From: G963662905 sp963662905
GTDB lineage: Bacteria > Bacteroidota > Bacteroidia > Bacteroidales > WRLA01
Length of the DNA: 64,000 bases
NCBI GenBank assembly: GCA_963662905.2
Contig: CAXXFD010000003.1
Location: 62,001-126,000, forward strand
Direction: 5' to 3'
Made by a program: the position numbers and the translations under genes. This document shows, piece after piece, positions 43,465 to 51,537 of this stretch. Within the stretch, counting starts at the first letter, position 1; every line of letters begins with the position of its first letter. The notes beneath the pieces are model-generated. The model had not been told where the DNA came from. It worked only from the letters and a program-made list of their open reading frames with translations, and ran no database searches.

Positions 43465-43802
43465 TGGGTGTGGTTTTTGTTTGGTGTTCGTTGTTTGGTG
43501 TTCGTTGTTTTGTGTTTTTTGTTTGGTGTTTGGTGTTTGGTGTTTTTTGTTTGGTGTTTGGTGTTTGGTGTTTGGTGTTTGGTGTTTGGTGTTTGGTGTT
43601 TGGTGTTTGGTGTTTGGTGTTTGGTGTTTGGTGTTTGGTGTTTGGTGTTTTGTGTTTGGTGTTTGGTGTTCTTTGTTTGGTGTTTTGTGTTTGGTGTTTG
43701 GTGTTTGGTGTTTTTTGTTTGGTGTTTGGTGTTTGGTGTTTTTTGTTTGGTGTTTGGTGTTTGGTGTTCGTTGTTTGGTGTTTGGTGTTTTGTGTTTGGT
43801 GT
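43465..43802. repeat. Heptamer simple repeat, TTTGGTG type
   Basis: About 48 units of TTTGGTG with variants TTTTTTG, TTCGTTG and TTTTGTG run without break up to the stop codon of the four-helix-bundle gene. All three plus frames are open only because the 7-bp unit has no stop in any phase; they are not genes. Confidence 0.93.
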
Positions 43803-44192
43803 TTATTTAAATTTTGTGCCTCGATATCCTGATCTTTTAAGGTAGGCGATTAATCCTCCGATTTTATTGATGATTTCCTGAATGTCATTACAGAGATTTT
43901 CAAATTCTGCGTACGTAATATATTGTCTGTCATGAATGCGGTAGAGTTGTGATTTAGTTTCTCCGGCACTTCCTTTTGCATAGCCGAGAAATACGATGAA
44001 TTCTTTGGTTCCGGCTCGATCGAAGCCTTCGGCGATATTATCCATTATACTGCCGGCTGCTCGATTAATTTGGTCTTTGAGCGCAGAATCTGATTTCAGA
44101 CCTTCATATTGCATGATTTTATAGATGCTACAATTGTATTTACGAGCAAGTTGCCAGGTTTCAATGTCTTCGAAAGATTTCCAGGTTGACAT
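43803..44192 (-). CDS. Four-helix-bundle protein (23S rRNA intervening-sequence type)
   Basis: 129 residues, the S23/IVP four-helix-bundle family often encoded in rRNA intervening sequences and accessory loci. Family features are WQLARKYNCSIYKI, QINRAAGSIMDNIAEGFDR and EFIVFLGYAKGSAGETKSQL. No rRNA is nearby. Its start codon lies about 5 bp from one simple-repeat tract and its stop abuts another, so its promoter would have to be inside the repeats. Biochemical function is unknown; binding of nucleic acid or a partner protein has been suggested for the family. Confidence 0.9.
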   Translation of the reverse strand: MSTWKSFEDIETWQLARKYNCSIYKIMQYEGLKSDSALKDQINRAAGSIMDNIAEGFDRAGTKEFIVFLGYAKGSAGETKSQLYRIHDRQYITYAEFENLCNDIQEIINKIGGLIAYLKRSGYRGTKFK

Positions 44193-44470
44193 GGTTTTTT
44201 GTTTTTTTTGTTTGGTGTTTGGTGTTCGTTGTTTTTTGTTTCGTGTTCGTTGTTTTTTGTTTCGTGTTCGTTGTTTTTTGTTTCGTGTTCGTTGTTTTTT
44301 GTTTCGTGTTCGTTGTTTTTTGTTTCGTGTTCGTTGTTTTTTGTTTCGTGTTCGTTGTTTTTTGTTTGGTGTTCGTTGTTTTTTGTTTGGTGTTTTTTGT
44401 TTGGTGTTTTTTGTTTGGTGTTCTTTGTTCTGTGTTTTTTGTTCTGTGTTCTTTGTTCTGTGTTCTTTGT
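44193..44470. repeat. Simple repeat, TTTCGTGTTCGTTGTTTTTTG type
   Basis: About six units of a 21-bp sequence composed of 7-bp variants (TTTCGTG, TTCGTTG, TTTTTTG) and further variants with TTTGGTG and TTCTGTG. It covers the whole space between the four-helix-bundle start and the stop of the next gene. It is related to the tract at 43465-43802. Confidence 0.92.
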
Positions 44471-45469
44471 TTATTTATTTAGGACTTCAATATGTGCCAA
44501 GGCTGCGGCAACGGCTGCGTTTGGCGTATAACCACCTCCGGGAATGGAGACAAGCGGGCAGCGGTGTTTTTTGCTTTGTTCAACAGCAATCCTGCTTAAA
44601 GTGCGGAAATCATCGGTAGTAAAATTGGCCACGCCGGCTCCGCAATCTTCAATATGCGCATCATGTCCGTCGAAAATGAAAATGATATCGGGTGCAAAAG
44701 GAATTTGTTCCAGTTCAATTTGCAATTGTTTGATGCAATTATAATCGCGATAAATTTTACCAGTCATTTCCAATTCTTCATAGTAGAAACTTTCGCTCAT
44801 ATCTTCCGCAAGAACCGGAATATTGATATGCCCCACAGATTTGCCATATTCCGTTGTGCCCAGGTGCAGCACTTCCTGTTTGGCCATATACATGTCCACC
44901 GCGCTGTGAATGCTGATTTGGCATACGTTTTCGTCGTTTTCGAATATGGTTTGCGTTCCATCGCCATGATGATGGTCCCAATCGAGAATCAGTACTTTTT
45001 GAAATCCAACACTTTGGGCATAGCGCACCGAAACCGCCAAAGTATTGAGCAGGCTGTAGCCATGTCCGTGATCGGGATAGGCGTGGTGGCTGGCCATACT
45101 AAAGGCATAAGCGCGGTCGAGCACTCCTTTTTTCATTAAATTGATGATGGAATATAGCCCGCCCAAACCGTATTCGTAGCCCGGAATAGCATAATAGAGA
45201 TTATAGCATTCACCGCTGATGGGCATATTTGCTTCCCTGCAACCTTGCGAAGCCCGCAGAATACTGTTTAGGTAGGCATCGTTATGCACTTTACGATATT
45301 CTTCAATAGAAACGGAATGGAGTTGGATTGCCTGTTTGGGATTTAAAGATTTGTGTATTTCGTGCCGTAGCTTATTGTAATAGGGTAGGGAGTAGCCCAC
45401 AAATTCCAACTGATCCATCGGAATTATGGTTTTTATGGTTTCGGGATGGAAGTAATGGGCAAAGGTCAT
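44471..45469 (-). CDS. Histone deacetylase-family (AcuC-like) hydrolase
   Basis: 332 residues of the arginase/deacetylase fold. Metal and catalytic motifs are visible: ASHHAYPDHGHGYSLLN, LDWDHHHGDGTQ (zinc Asp and His pair), FDGHDAH and SIPGGGY. Bacterial members deacetylate small amines, polyamines or proteins. Its stop borders the simple-repeat tract. It appears to be a single gene. Confidence 0.92.
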   Translation of the reverse strand: MTFAHYFHPETIKTIIPMDQLEFVGYSLPYYNKLRHEIHKSLNPKQAIQLHSVSIEEYRKVHNDAYLNSILRASQGCREANMPISGECYNLYYAIPGYEYGLGGLYSIINLMKKGVLDRAYAFSMASHHAYPDHGHGYSLLNTLAVSVRYAQSVGFQKVLILDWDHHHGDGTQTIFENDENVCQISIHSAVDMYMAKQEVLHLGTTEYGKSVGHINIPVLAEDMSESFYYEELEMTGKIYRDYNCIKQLQIELEQIPFAPDIIFIFDGHDAHIEDCGAGVANFTTDDFRTLSRIAVEQSKKHRCPLVSIPGGGYTPNAAVAAALAHIEVLNK

Positions 45470-45617
45470 GATAATTGTTGTTTGATTACTGTTTTAAAGT
45501 TTTCTTTCAAATTCCTGAAATAGACACTCAATTTTTTGAGTACAATTTCTTAGTCTCTTTCTCAAAAGTACAAAATTATGTATTAGGACAGGAAGCAGGT
45601 TTTGGATAAGATGATTT

Positions 45618-45652
45618 CACTCATCGGATGACTCCGGGTCATCCGATGAGTG
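45618..45652. repeat. REP-like hairpin, TCATCGGATGA type
   Basis: CACTCATCGGATGAC and GTCATCCGATGAGTG form a perfect 15-bp stem with a 5-nt loop. It is the same sequence family as 9965-10056, and lies between the HDAC-like and MBL genes. Confidence 0.8.
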
Positions 45653-45702
45653 ACTGAAAGTAAAATAATAGAAGCAGGCAAATTCTGTTCACAACAGATC
45701 CA

Positions 45703-46545
45703 TTAAGCGCTGCAAAACTCTTCAAATTTCAAAATTTTCCCGGCGCGAATGCCTTTGGGTGTTAGTTCTAAAGCGCAGCATTCGGTGTAAAAATCATGCT
45801 GGAACATAAGTGTATAGTTGTGCTCAACTGCTTCCTTGAGAAAATTTTCTTTTTCTTTCATGCTCAACAGGGGACGGGTATCGTAGCTGGGAATATAGGG
45901 CAGGGGGATATGTGCTTGGCTGGCAATGAAATCGGCTGTAAATACCAGTTTTTTGCCGTGATAGTCGATAATGGGAATAATCTGGCCGTCGGTATGGCCG
46001 TGCATCATGCGCAATTCGATGCCCGGGCAAAAAGTCCCTTCTTCCTTGATAAACTGTAGTTTTCCTGAATCTTTCAAAGGCAAAATATTTTCGGGAAGAT
46101 AGGAAGCTGCTTCGCGTACATTTGGTTCTGTAGCCCATTTCCATTGACGTTCAGAAACCCAGTGTGTTGCATTATTAAAGGTGAGTTCAAAGCCTTTATC
46201 GGTTTTGCGCACGGCGCCTCCGCAATGGTCGTAATGCAGGTGGGTGAAAACAACATCTGTGACTTCATCAAATTGGAAACCGGCATTTTTAAATCCTTTT
46301 TCCAATGATTCATCTCCAAAAATATAACGGAATTTAAAAAATTTATCGTCTTGCTTATTGCCCATTCCGGTATCAAAAAGGATGAGGCGGTCATCGGTTT
46401 TTACCAGGAGGTTTCGGTTTGCCGTATTGATATTGTTGTTTTCGTCGGCCTGCACAAAGCGCGACCAGAGTTTTTTAGGCACAACGCCAAAAACAGCGCC
46501 GCCATCCGATTGCCAGTTTTCTGTATTTATTGCAAATAGTTCCAT
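45703..46545 (-). CDS. MBL-fold metallo-hydrolase
   Basis: 280 residues of the metallo-beta-lactamase fold. Metal motifs are FTHLHYDHCGGAV (HxHxDH), a His in RMMHGHTDGQIIP and Asp in VFTADFIAS. The sequence resembles quorum-quenching lactonase or alkyl-hydrolase-like MBL proteins with an N-terminal GVVPKKLW segment. No signal peptide. The substrate cannot be told from sequence. Confidence 0.92.
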   Translation of the reverse strand: MELFAINTENWQSDGGAVFGVVPKKLWSRFVQADENNNINTANRNLLVKTDDRLILFDTGMGNKQDDKFFKFRYIFGDESLEKGFKNAGFQFDEVTDVVFTHLHYDHCGGAVRKTDKGFELTFNNATHWVSERQWKWATEPNVREAASYLPENILPLKDSGKLQFIKEEGTFCPGIELRMMHGHTDGQIIPIIDYHGKKLVFTADFIASQAHIPLPYIPSYDTRPLLSMKEKENFLKEAVEHNYTLMFQHDFYTECCALELTPKGIRAGKILKFEEFCSA

Positions 46546-46644
46546 GATATCCTAAAATTTTCAAATATTATAATAATCGTGGGGCATTCCCATGGATTTT
46601 TGGCAATAATAACAAAAAAGGAAGAATGGCAGTTCAGAAAACGA

Positions 46645-48573
46645 TCAGGCTTTTCCTGTGTATTTAGCGATAATTCTGTTTAATTCCTGCGGAATGAAGG
46701 GTTTGCTGATAAAATCCGTCATACCGGCATCCAGAACAGCATCTTTTACTTCTTTGTGAACGGAAGCGGTTAGTGCAATTACAGCAATATCCTTATTGTT
46801 TTTGCGGATTTCCTGGCAGGCTTCAAATCCATCCATTTCAGGCATTTGCAAATCCATTAAGATTATGTGATGGAAATTAGGGTCGAACTTTTCTAAAGCT
46901 TCCGCACCATTGCCGGCAATATGTACGTTGGCGTTCCAGTTTTTGATAAATCTTGAAGCAATCATTTGGTTCACAGCATTATCCTCAACCAGAAGGACTT
47001 CCAGACCGCTTAAGTCGGCAAATTCCTGTTGTTGCCGTGAATTTTTAAGCTCGGAATCGCTGATGATGCCAAAATCAAGTTCAAAATAGAAATCGGAACC
47101 TATTCCTTCTTTACTGTTCAGTCCAATTGTTCCGTTTTGCAGTTCGATAAGTTTCTTAGTGATGTTCAAACCCAGTCCGCTACCGCCGTATTGCCTGCTG
47201 ATGTTGCTTCCGGCCTGTGTAAAAGCATCAAAAATTCCTGCTTGTTTTTCTGCCGCAATACCAATTCCATTGTCTTTGATATTGAATCTTAAGCGCAGTT
47301 TATCATCATCTTGCGCAATGATACTGCAAGTGATCTCAATTTTGCCGTTTGAGGTAAACTTAACGGCATTACTGAGCAGGTTTGTTAAAATCTGGCTCAG
47401 GCGGGCCGCGTCGCCCAATACAATTTCGGGCAAATCTTCGGGAAGCACAGATGTAATTTCCGTATTGCGTTCCGACGTTTTATAGGAAAATATTTGTTTT
47501 AAGTTAGTAATCAGCTCCGAAATCCGTATCGGGCTTTGTTCGAATTCAATTTTATGGGCTTCTATTTTACTGAAATCGAGTATGTCATTGACCAAAGAGA
47601 GCAAATGGTTGCTTGAATAATCGAGGGTTTGGAGGTATTGTTTTTGATCTTCCCGTGGTTTTTCATCGAGCAATAATTTTGTTGTACCGATAATCCCATT
47701 TAAGGGTGTGCGGATTTCATGGCTCATAACGCTCAGGAAGTTCATACGTGCTATACCGGCTTCTTCGGCCTGCTGTCGTGCTTTGATGAGTTCCAGTTCT
47801 TTGCGTTTGTGGTCGCTGATATCGCGCAGGATTATCAATCCAAAATGATCCTTACCGGACTGCAGGGAGCGCACAAATATTTCCAGGTTCAGGCATTCCC
47901 CATTGTTTTTTTTGATATCAAATTCGGATTTGATGACCTGATTGCTTTGCCGGATACAGTCCATTGCCTCTTTTTGCGGGAATCCTTTTAAATCGGAGAG
48001 CTTAGTTCCGGCTTCGATTTCGTGTCCCAAAAAAGTTTCGCTAAGTTGGTTTCGGAAGCTGATAACGCCATCAGAAGAGGTAATTATAACGCCTTCACCG
48101 GCTTGTTCCGAAATTGATTCCAAAATTTTGCTGAGCTGTTTTTCCTGCTTTCGGATTTGCACAAAACCGGCATGCCTGTGCAGTTTCTCAAAAAGCTTTT
48201 TGCGGTCGATGGGCTTTAATAAAAAATCATTGACACCAACATCAATGGCACGAATAAAATAATTTGCATCATCATGTGCCGATACAACAATACTGGTGAT
48301 ATCGGGATCAATGGCCTTGACTTTTTGAATCAGTTCCAGTCCATCGAGACGGGGCATTCGTATATCAGTGATGATAATATCGGGACGGAAACGCTCGAAA
48401 AAATACAAGGCTTCCTGTCCATCTTCCGCAACATGCAGTTTTTCAACACGCCTTTTAAGCATTTCTACCATGGGCATCCTGATCATGAGGTCATCCTCAG
48501 CATAAAGGACATGCACAGGGTACTTGGCAGGTTTTTGTGTATCGTTTGTCATAGGCATTGAATATCTCAGCAA
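46645..48573 (-). CDS. Hybrid sensor kinase, REC-PAS-HisKA-HATPase-REC
   Basis: 642 residues. Domains in order: receiver (about 20-135, Asp in IIITDIRMPRLDG), PAS (about 150-265), HisKA with His285 in SVMSHEIRTPLNG, HATPase (NLLSNAVKFT, DNGIGI, GSGLGL) and a C-terminal receiver (about 520-640, Asp in ILMDLQMPEMDG). No membrane helices, so it is cytosolic and takes input from a phosphorylated receiver. It is the last gene of a four-gene signalling operon, 14 bp after the response regulator. In-frame ATGs at codons 6 and 8 are alternative starts. Confidence 0.94.
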   Translation of the reverse strand: MLRYSMPMTNDTQKPAKYPVHVLYAEDDLMIRMPMVEMLKRRVEKLHVAEDGQEALYFFERFRPDIIITDIRMPRLDGLELIQKVKAIDPDITSIVVSAHDDANYFIRAIDVGVNDFLLKPIDRKKLFEKLHRHAGFVQIRKQEKQLSKILESISEQAGEGVIITSSDGVISFRNQLSETFLGHEIEAGTKLSDLKGFPQKEAMDCIRQSNQVIKSEFDIKKNNGECLNLEIFVRSLQSGKDHFGLIILRDISDHKRKELELIKARQQAEEAGIARMNFLSVMSHEIRTPLNGIIGTTKLLLDEKPREDQKQYLQTLDYSSNHLLSLVNDILDFSKIEAHKIEFEQSPIRISELITNLKQIFSYKTSERNTEITSVLPEDLPEIVLGDAARLSQILTNLLSNAVKFTSNGKIEITCSIIAQDDDKLRLRFNIKDNGIGIAAEKQAGIFDAFTQAGSNISRQYGGSGLGLNITKKLIELQNGTIGLNSKEGIGSDFYFELDFGIISDSELKNSRQQQEFADLSGLEVLLVEDNAVNQMIASRFIKNWNANVHIAGNGAEALEKFDPNFHHIILMDLQMPEMDGFEACQEIRKNNKDIAVIALTASVHKEVKDAVLDAGMTDFISKPFIPQELNRIIAKYTGKA

Positions 48574-48587
48574 AACTTATACTCCCA

Positions 48588-49373
48588 TTAGGCAATAATG
48601 TTACTTTTGGGTTTTAAAATTATTAAAAATAAGCCTTTTTCATCTAAAACCCTGAATGATAAGGCGTATTTGCGGTCATCGGAGCCGGGGCGCAGATTAA
48701 TTATGGTGTTGTTCTCGATTCCGTTTCGGATGATGAATGAATCAATCCAGGTGTTGTTGTTCCTTCCGGGATAATCGAATTGCTTTCCTTCAACAGAACG
48801 AATAAAATCAATCAGGCTTTTATAATTGTTCTGTTGAAAATCTGCTTCGTTTAAAAAGCCGAAGAAAGCAAGAAATTCATCATTAAATGAGCGGAATGAT
48901 TTTATTGGGGCGCTGATAACGATATTTGATTCGGTATCGAGAACGATTTCCAAAAGTTGGTTGTTTTGGTCATAGCTTTTGTAAAACAGGTGGATTTGGT
49001 ATAAATCGTCCAAGGCGTCCACAATCGCTTTCCTTTTGATGGGCTTCACAAGGTATTTGTTGATTCCCAGTTCGATGGACTTAAACAGCAGGTCGCGGAA
49101 TTCAAAGGCAGTAGTTACAATTACCGGCGTTTTAAAACCTTCCTTCCTGATTGTTTCCACCATTTCAAGCCCGTCCATTTCCGGCATTTTGATATCAGTA
49201 ACAATCATATCGGGTTTAAACGCGCGGAATTTTTTCAATCCTTCTTCACCGTTTTCGGCAGTGATTACGGTTTTTACACGCCTTTCCAGCATCTCTGCGA
49301 AAGGCTCCCTGATGTAGTGTTCGTCCTCTACATAAAGGACGGTCATATTATATTTTTCGGTCGGTATTTTCAT
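48588..49373 (-). CDS. Response regulator with a PAS-like output domain
   Basis: 261 residues. The receiver (about 10-125) has the acidic pair in LYVEDEHYIREP, phospho-acceptor Asp in MIVTDIKMPEMDG, Thr in VIVTTAF and Lys in YLVKPIKR. The C-terminal part (about 135-255) resembles a PAS-like sensing module (LEIVLDTESNIVISAPI...FLAFFGFLNEADF) rather than DNA-binding. Its start lies inside the end of the Cache kinase gene (26-nt overlap), so they are coupled and probably form a phosphorelay with the hybrid kinase. Confidence 0.9.
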   Translation of the reverse strand: MKIPTEKYNMTVLYVEDEHYIREPFAEMLERRVKTVITAENGEEGLKKFRAFKPDMIVTDIKMPEMDGLEMVETIRKEGFKTPVIVTTAFEFRDLLFKSIELGINKYLVKPIKRKAIVDALDDLYQIHLFYKSYDQNNQLLEIVLDTESNIVISAPIKSFRSFNDEFLAFFGFLNEADFQQNNYKSLIDFIRSVEGKQFDYPGRNNNTWIDSFIIRNGIENNTIINLRPGSDDRKYALSFRVLDEKGLFLIILKPKSNIIA

Positions 49374-51495
49374 TTACAGGTATTTCAATAGTAAAACAAG
49401 CTCCATCACCGTGGTTTTTGGCGATGATTTTTCCATTCATGTTTTTTTCGATAATCATTTTTGACATATAGAGCCCCAAACCGGTCCCCATTTCCTTGCT
49501 TGTATAATAAGGTTCAAAAAGATGGTCAAAATGTTCGGCATCAATACCGCCTGCATTATCTGAAATATTCAGCAGGCTTTTGTTTCCCTCAATTTTCAAT
49601 GATATTTTTACATTCGCTCTTTTGAGGGAGCGTTCGATTACAATATCACGCGAGTTCATCAAAATATTCAGGATTACCTGGCTGAATTCGTTGGGATAAC
49701 CTTGCACCGAGCAGTCGCTTTGTATGTCTATTTCAATATTGATGTTGGCGGCTTTATAAGCAGCTTCAATAAGTTTTACCGATTTATCAATGACAGAGGC
49801 CAGCCCAAAGCTTTCTACGACTTTGTTTGGTTTAAAGAAATTCCGGAAATCATCAATAGTCTGCGACATATATTGCAGCATGTTCATTATCTGTAATACT
49901 TTCTCGCCCAAATATTTTTCATCCAGCTCACCAAATTCGTAGGCGTCTTCAAGGTTTTGCACCAGCACACCAATGCTGTTTAGCGGTTGCCGCCATTGAT
50001 GTGCGATATTACCGATCATTTCACCCATTGCAGCCTGGCGCGATTGTTTGATAATCAGATGATCCTTTTCGCGCAATTGATTGATGCCTTCAGCAATTTT
50101 GCTTTCCATTTCCTGATACAGGTTCTGGAGCTCGGTGGTCATGATATTGAAATTTCCGCTCAATTCATCCAGTTCACTGATTCCGACTGCCTGCAAACGG
50201 GCTTCCATATTTTTGAGGTCGGAAGTGATATCGGTGCTGGCTACAACCATATAATTTAGTGGTTCACTGATTTTATCGGCCATTTTGCGCGATTTGCGGA
50301 TCAGGTAAACAAAGAAAGGAATGTAAAATCCTATCAGAAAAACAATGGCTGCATACCCCAATCTCAATCCGGTTTTATACAAATCATAAACGGGTTCAAA
50401 AACAATATTTTCATCAATTAAAAAGAATAAATGCCAGCCGGTTTCCGGGATAATTTCCTGAGAAACGATATACACCTGATCTTTCAGTTCTATTTCCTGA
50501 ATGGCTTCTTTGCTGTGGAACAATTCCTTGATTCGCTCCGGGATACGCTTGTTTTTCAGGATATTGAAATCATCGGGCTTATATGTGTCTTTTTTAATCG
50601 TATTATCATATTTATGGCCTTGCAGCTCTTTTAAATCGAGCAGTTTCTCAACGCCCTCGGGCATTGCCAGTATTGTGCCGCTTTCGTCAACCAAAAACGC
50701 CTGGCCATCCCATGGGACTTTCATATTGAGGATATTTTGCACAAAACGGGCTATTGTAACATCAATGCCCGTTACGCCTTCGAGGAAATCGCCCGTATAA
50801 ACCGGTACAATGCACGAAGCCATCCAGCCCATTCCCGCAGGGTCGAGATAGGCATCTGTCCATACGGGTTTGCGCTCCGGATTATGTTTTTCATCTGCGA
50901 GATAGTAAAAATTAAAGTCGGGAATATTCAGGTTTGCTTCGTATTGTTCCCAGACTTTTGGGATAAAAGGGTAGTAGCGGTTTACATTGTCCCATGTATT
51001 GATGTAAATAGCGACAATCAGGTCGTTTTGATCTGTAAAGTCTTTGAAAAGAGGATCCATTGCTTCGCTATACGCAAGCTTTTCCCATAGTTCCGGTGTT
51101 TTTTCCTGATGCGCACTTACAAAAATACTGCTGCCACCATTGTCATTCTCTTTATAAATTACGCCATTTTCCCATTCTTTGAATACGGGCTTTTCGTCAG
51201 GTTTTTGCACCAGATCAGGACGTTGGAAAACGCGCTGGTTGTCGTTTTGCAATATTTTTGCAATATCACTGATTTGCCTGAGTTCAAAATTTATTTTTGC
51301 CTGCTCACGTGCACTGATTTCCTGTATGTTCTCCTGAACTTCCTTTAAAAGCGTATTGCGCGTTTGAAGATCTTTATAAAAATTAATACTAAAATAGAGT
51401 ACCAATAAAAGTACTTCAATAACCGCAATAGGAATAAGTGCAGAGCGCACAAACTCCTTTTTTATCAGTGATCGTAAGGATAGCTTTTGTGGCAT
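49348..51495 (-). CDS. Cache-domain sensor histidine kinase
   Basis: 715 residues. Membrane helices at about 15-37 and 375-398 enclose a large double-Cache ligand-binding domain (MGWMASCIVPVYTGDFLEGVTGIDVTI is typical). A HAMP-like linker, a coiled coil and an HPK4-type dimerisation domain follow, with His499 in NIAHQWRQPLNS, then HATPase (NILMNSRDI, DNAGGID, GTGLGLYMSK). The periplasmic Cache part should bind a small molecule such as an amino or carboxylic acid. Second gene of the signalling operon. Confidence 0.94.
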   Translation of the reverse strand: MPQKLSLRSLIKKEFVRSALIPIAVIEVLLLVLYFSINFYKDLQTRNTLLKEVQENIQEISAREQAKINFELRQISDIAKILQNDNQRVFQRPDLVQKPDEKPVFKEWENGVIYKENDNGGSSIFVSAHQEKTPELWEKLAYSEAMDPLFKDFTDQNDLIVAIYINTWDNVNRYYPFIPKVWEQYEANLNIPDFNFYYLADEKHNPERKPVWTDAYLDPAGMGWMASCIVPVYTGDFLEGVTGIDVTIARFVQNILNMKVPWDGQAFLVDESGTILAMPEGVEKLLDLKELQGHKYDNTIKKDTYKPDDFNILKNKRIPERIKELFHSKEAIQEIELKDQVYIVSQEIIPETGWHLFFLIDENIVFEPVYDLYKTGLRLGYAAIVFLIGFYIPFFVYLIRKSRKMADKISEPLNYMVVASTDITSDLKNMEARLQAVGISELDELSGNFNIMTTELQNLYQEMESKIAEGINQLREKDHLIIKQSRQAAMGEMIGNIAHQWRQPLNSIGVLVQNLEDAYEFGELDEKYLGEKVLQIMNMLQYMSQTIDDFRNFFKPNKVVESFGLASVIDKSVKLIEAAYKAANINIEIDIQSDCSVQGYPNEFSQVILNILMNSRDIVIERSLKRANVKISLKIEGNKSLLNISDNAGGIDAEHFDHLFEPYYTSKEMGTGLGLYMSKMIIEKNMNGKIIAKNHGDGACFTIEIPVNENTDRKI

Positions 51496-51537
51496 AGGCT
51501 GCTTGTTTTGTTCAGCATCAAATCATGTGCAATGGGC

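Noticed and set aside
43453..44619. Plus-strand open frames of the CLVFGVW and CFVFVVF type
   Set aside because: They arise because the 7-bp repeat has no stop in any phase; composition is not protein-like.
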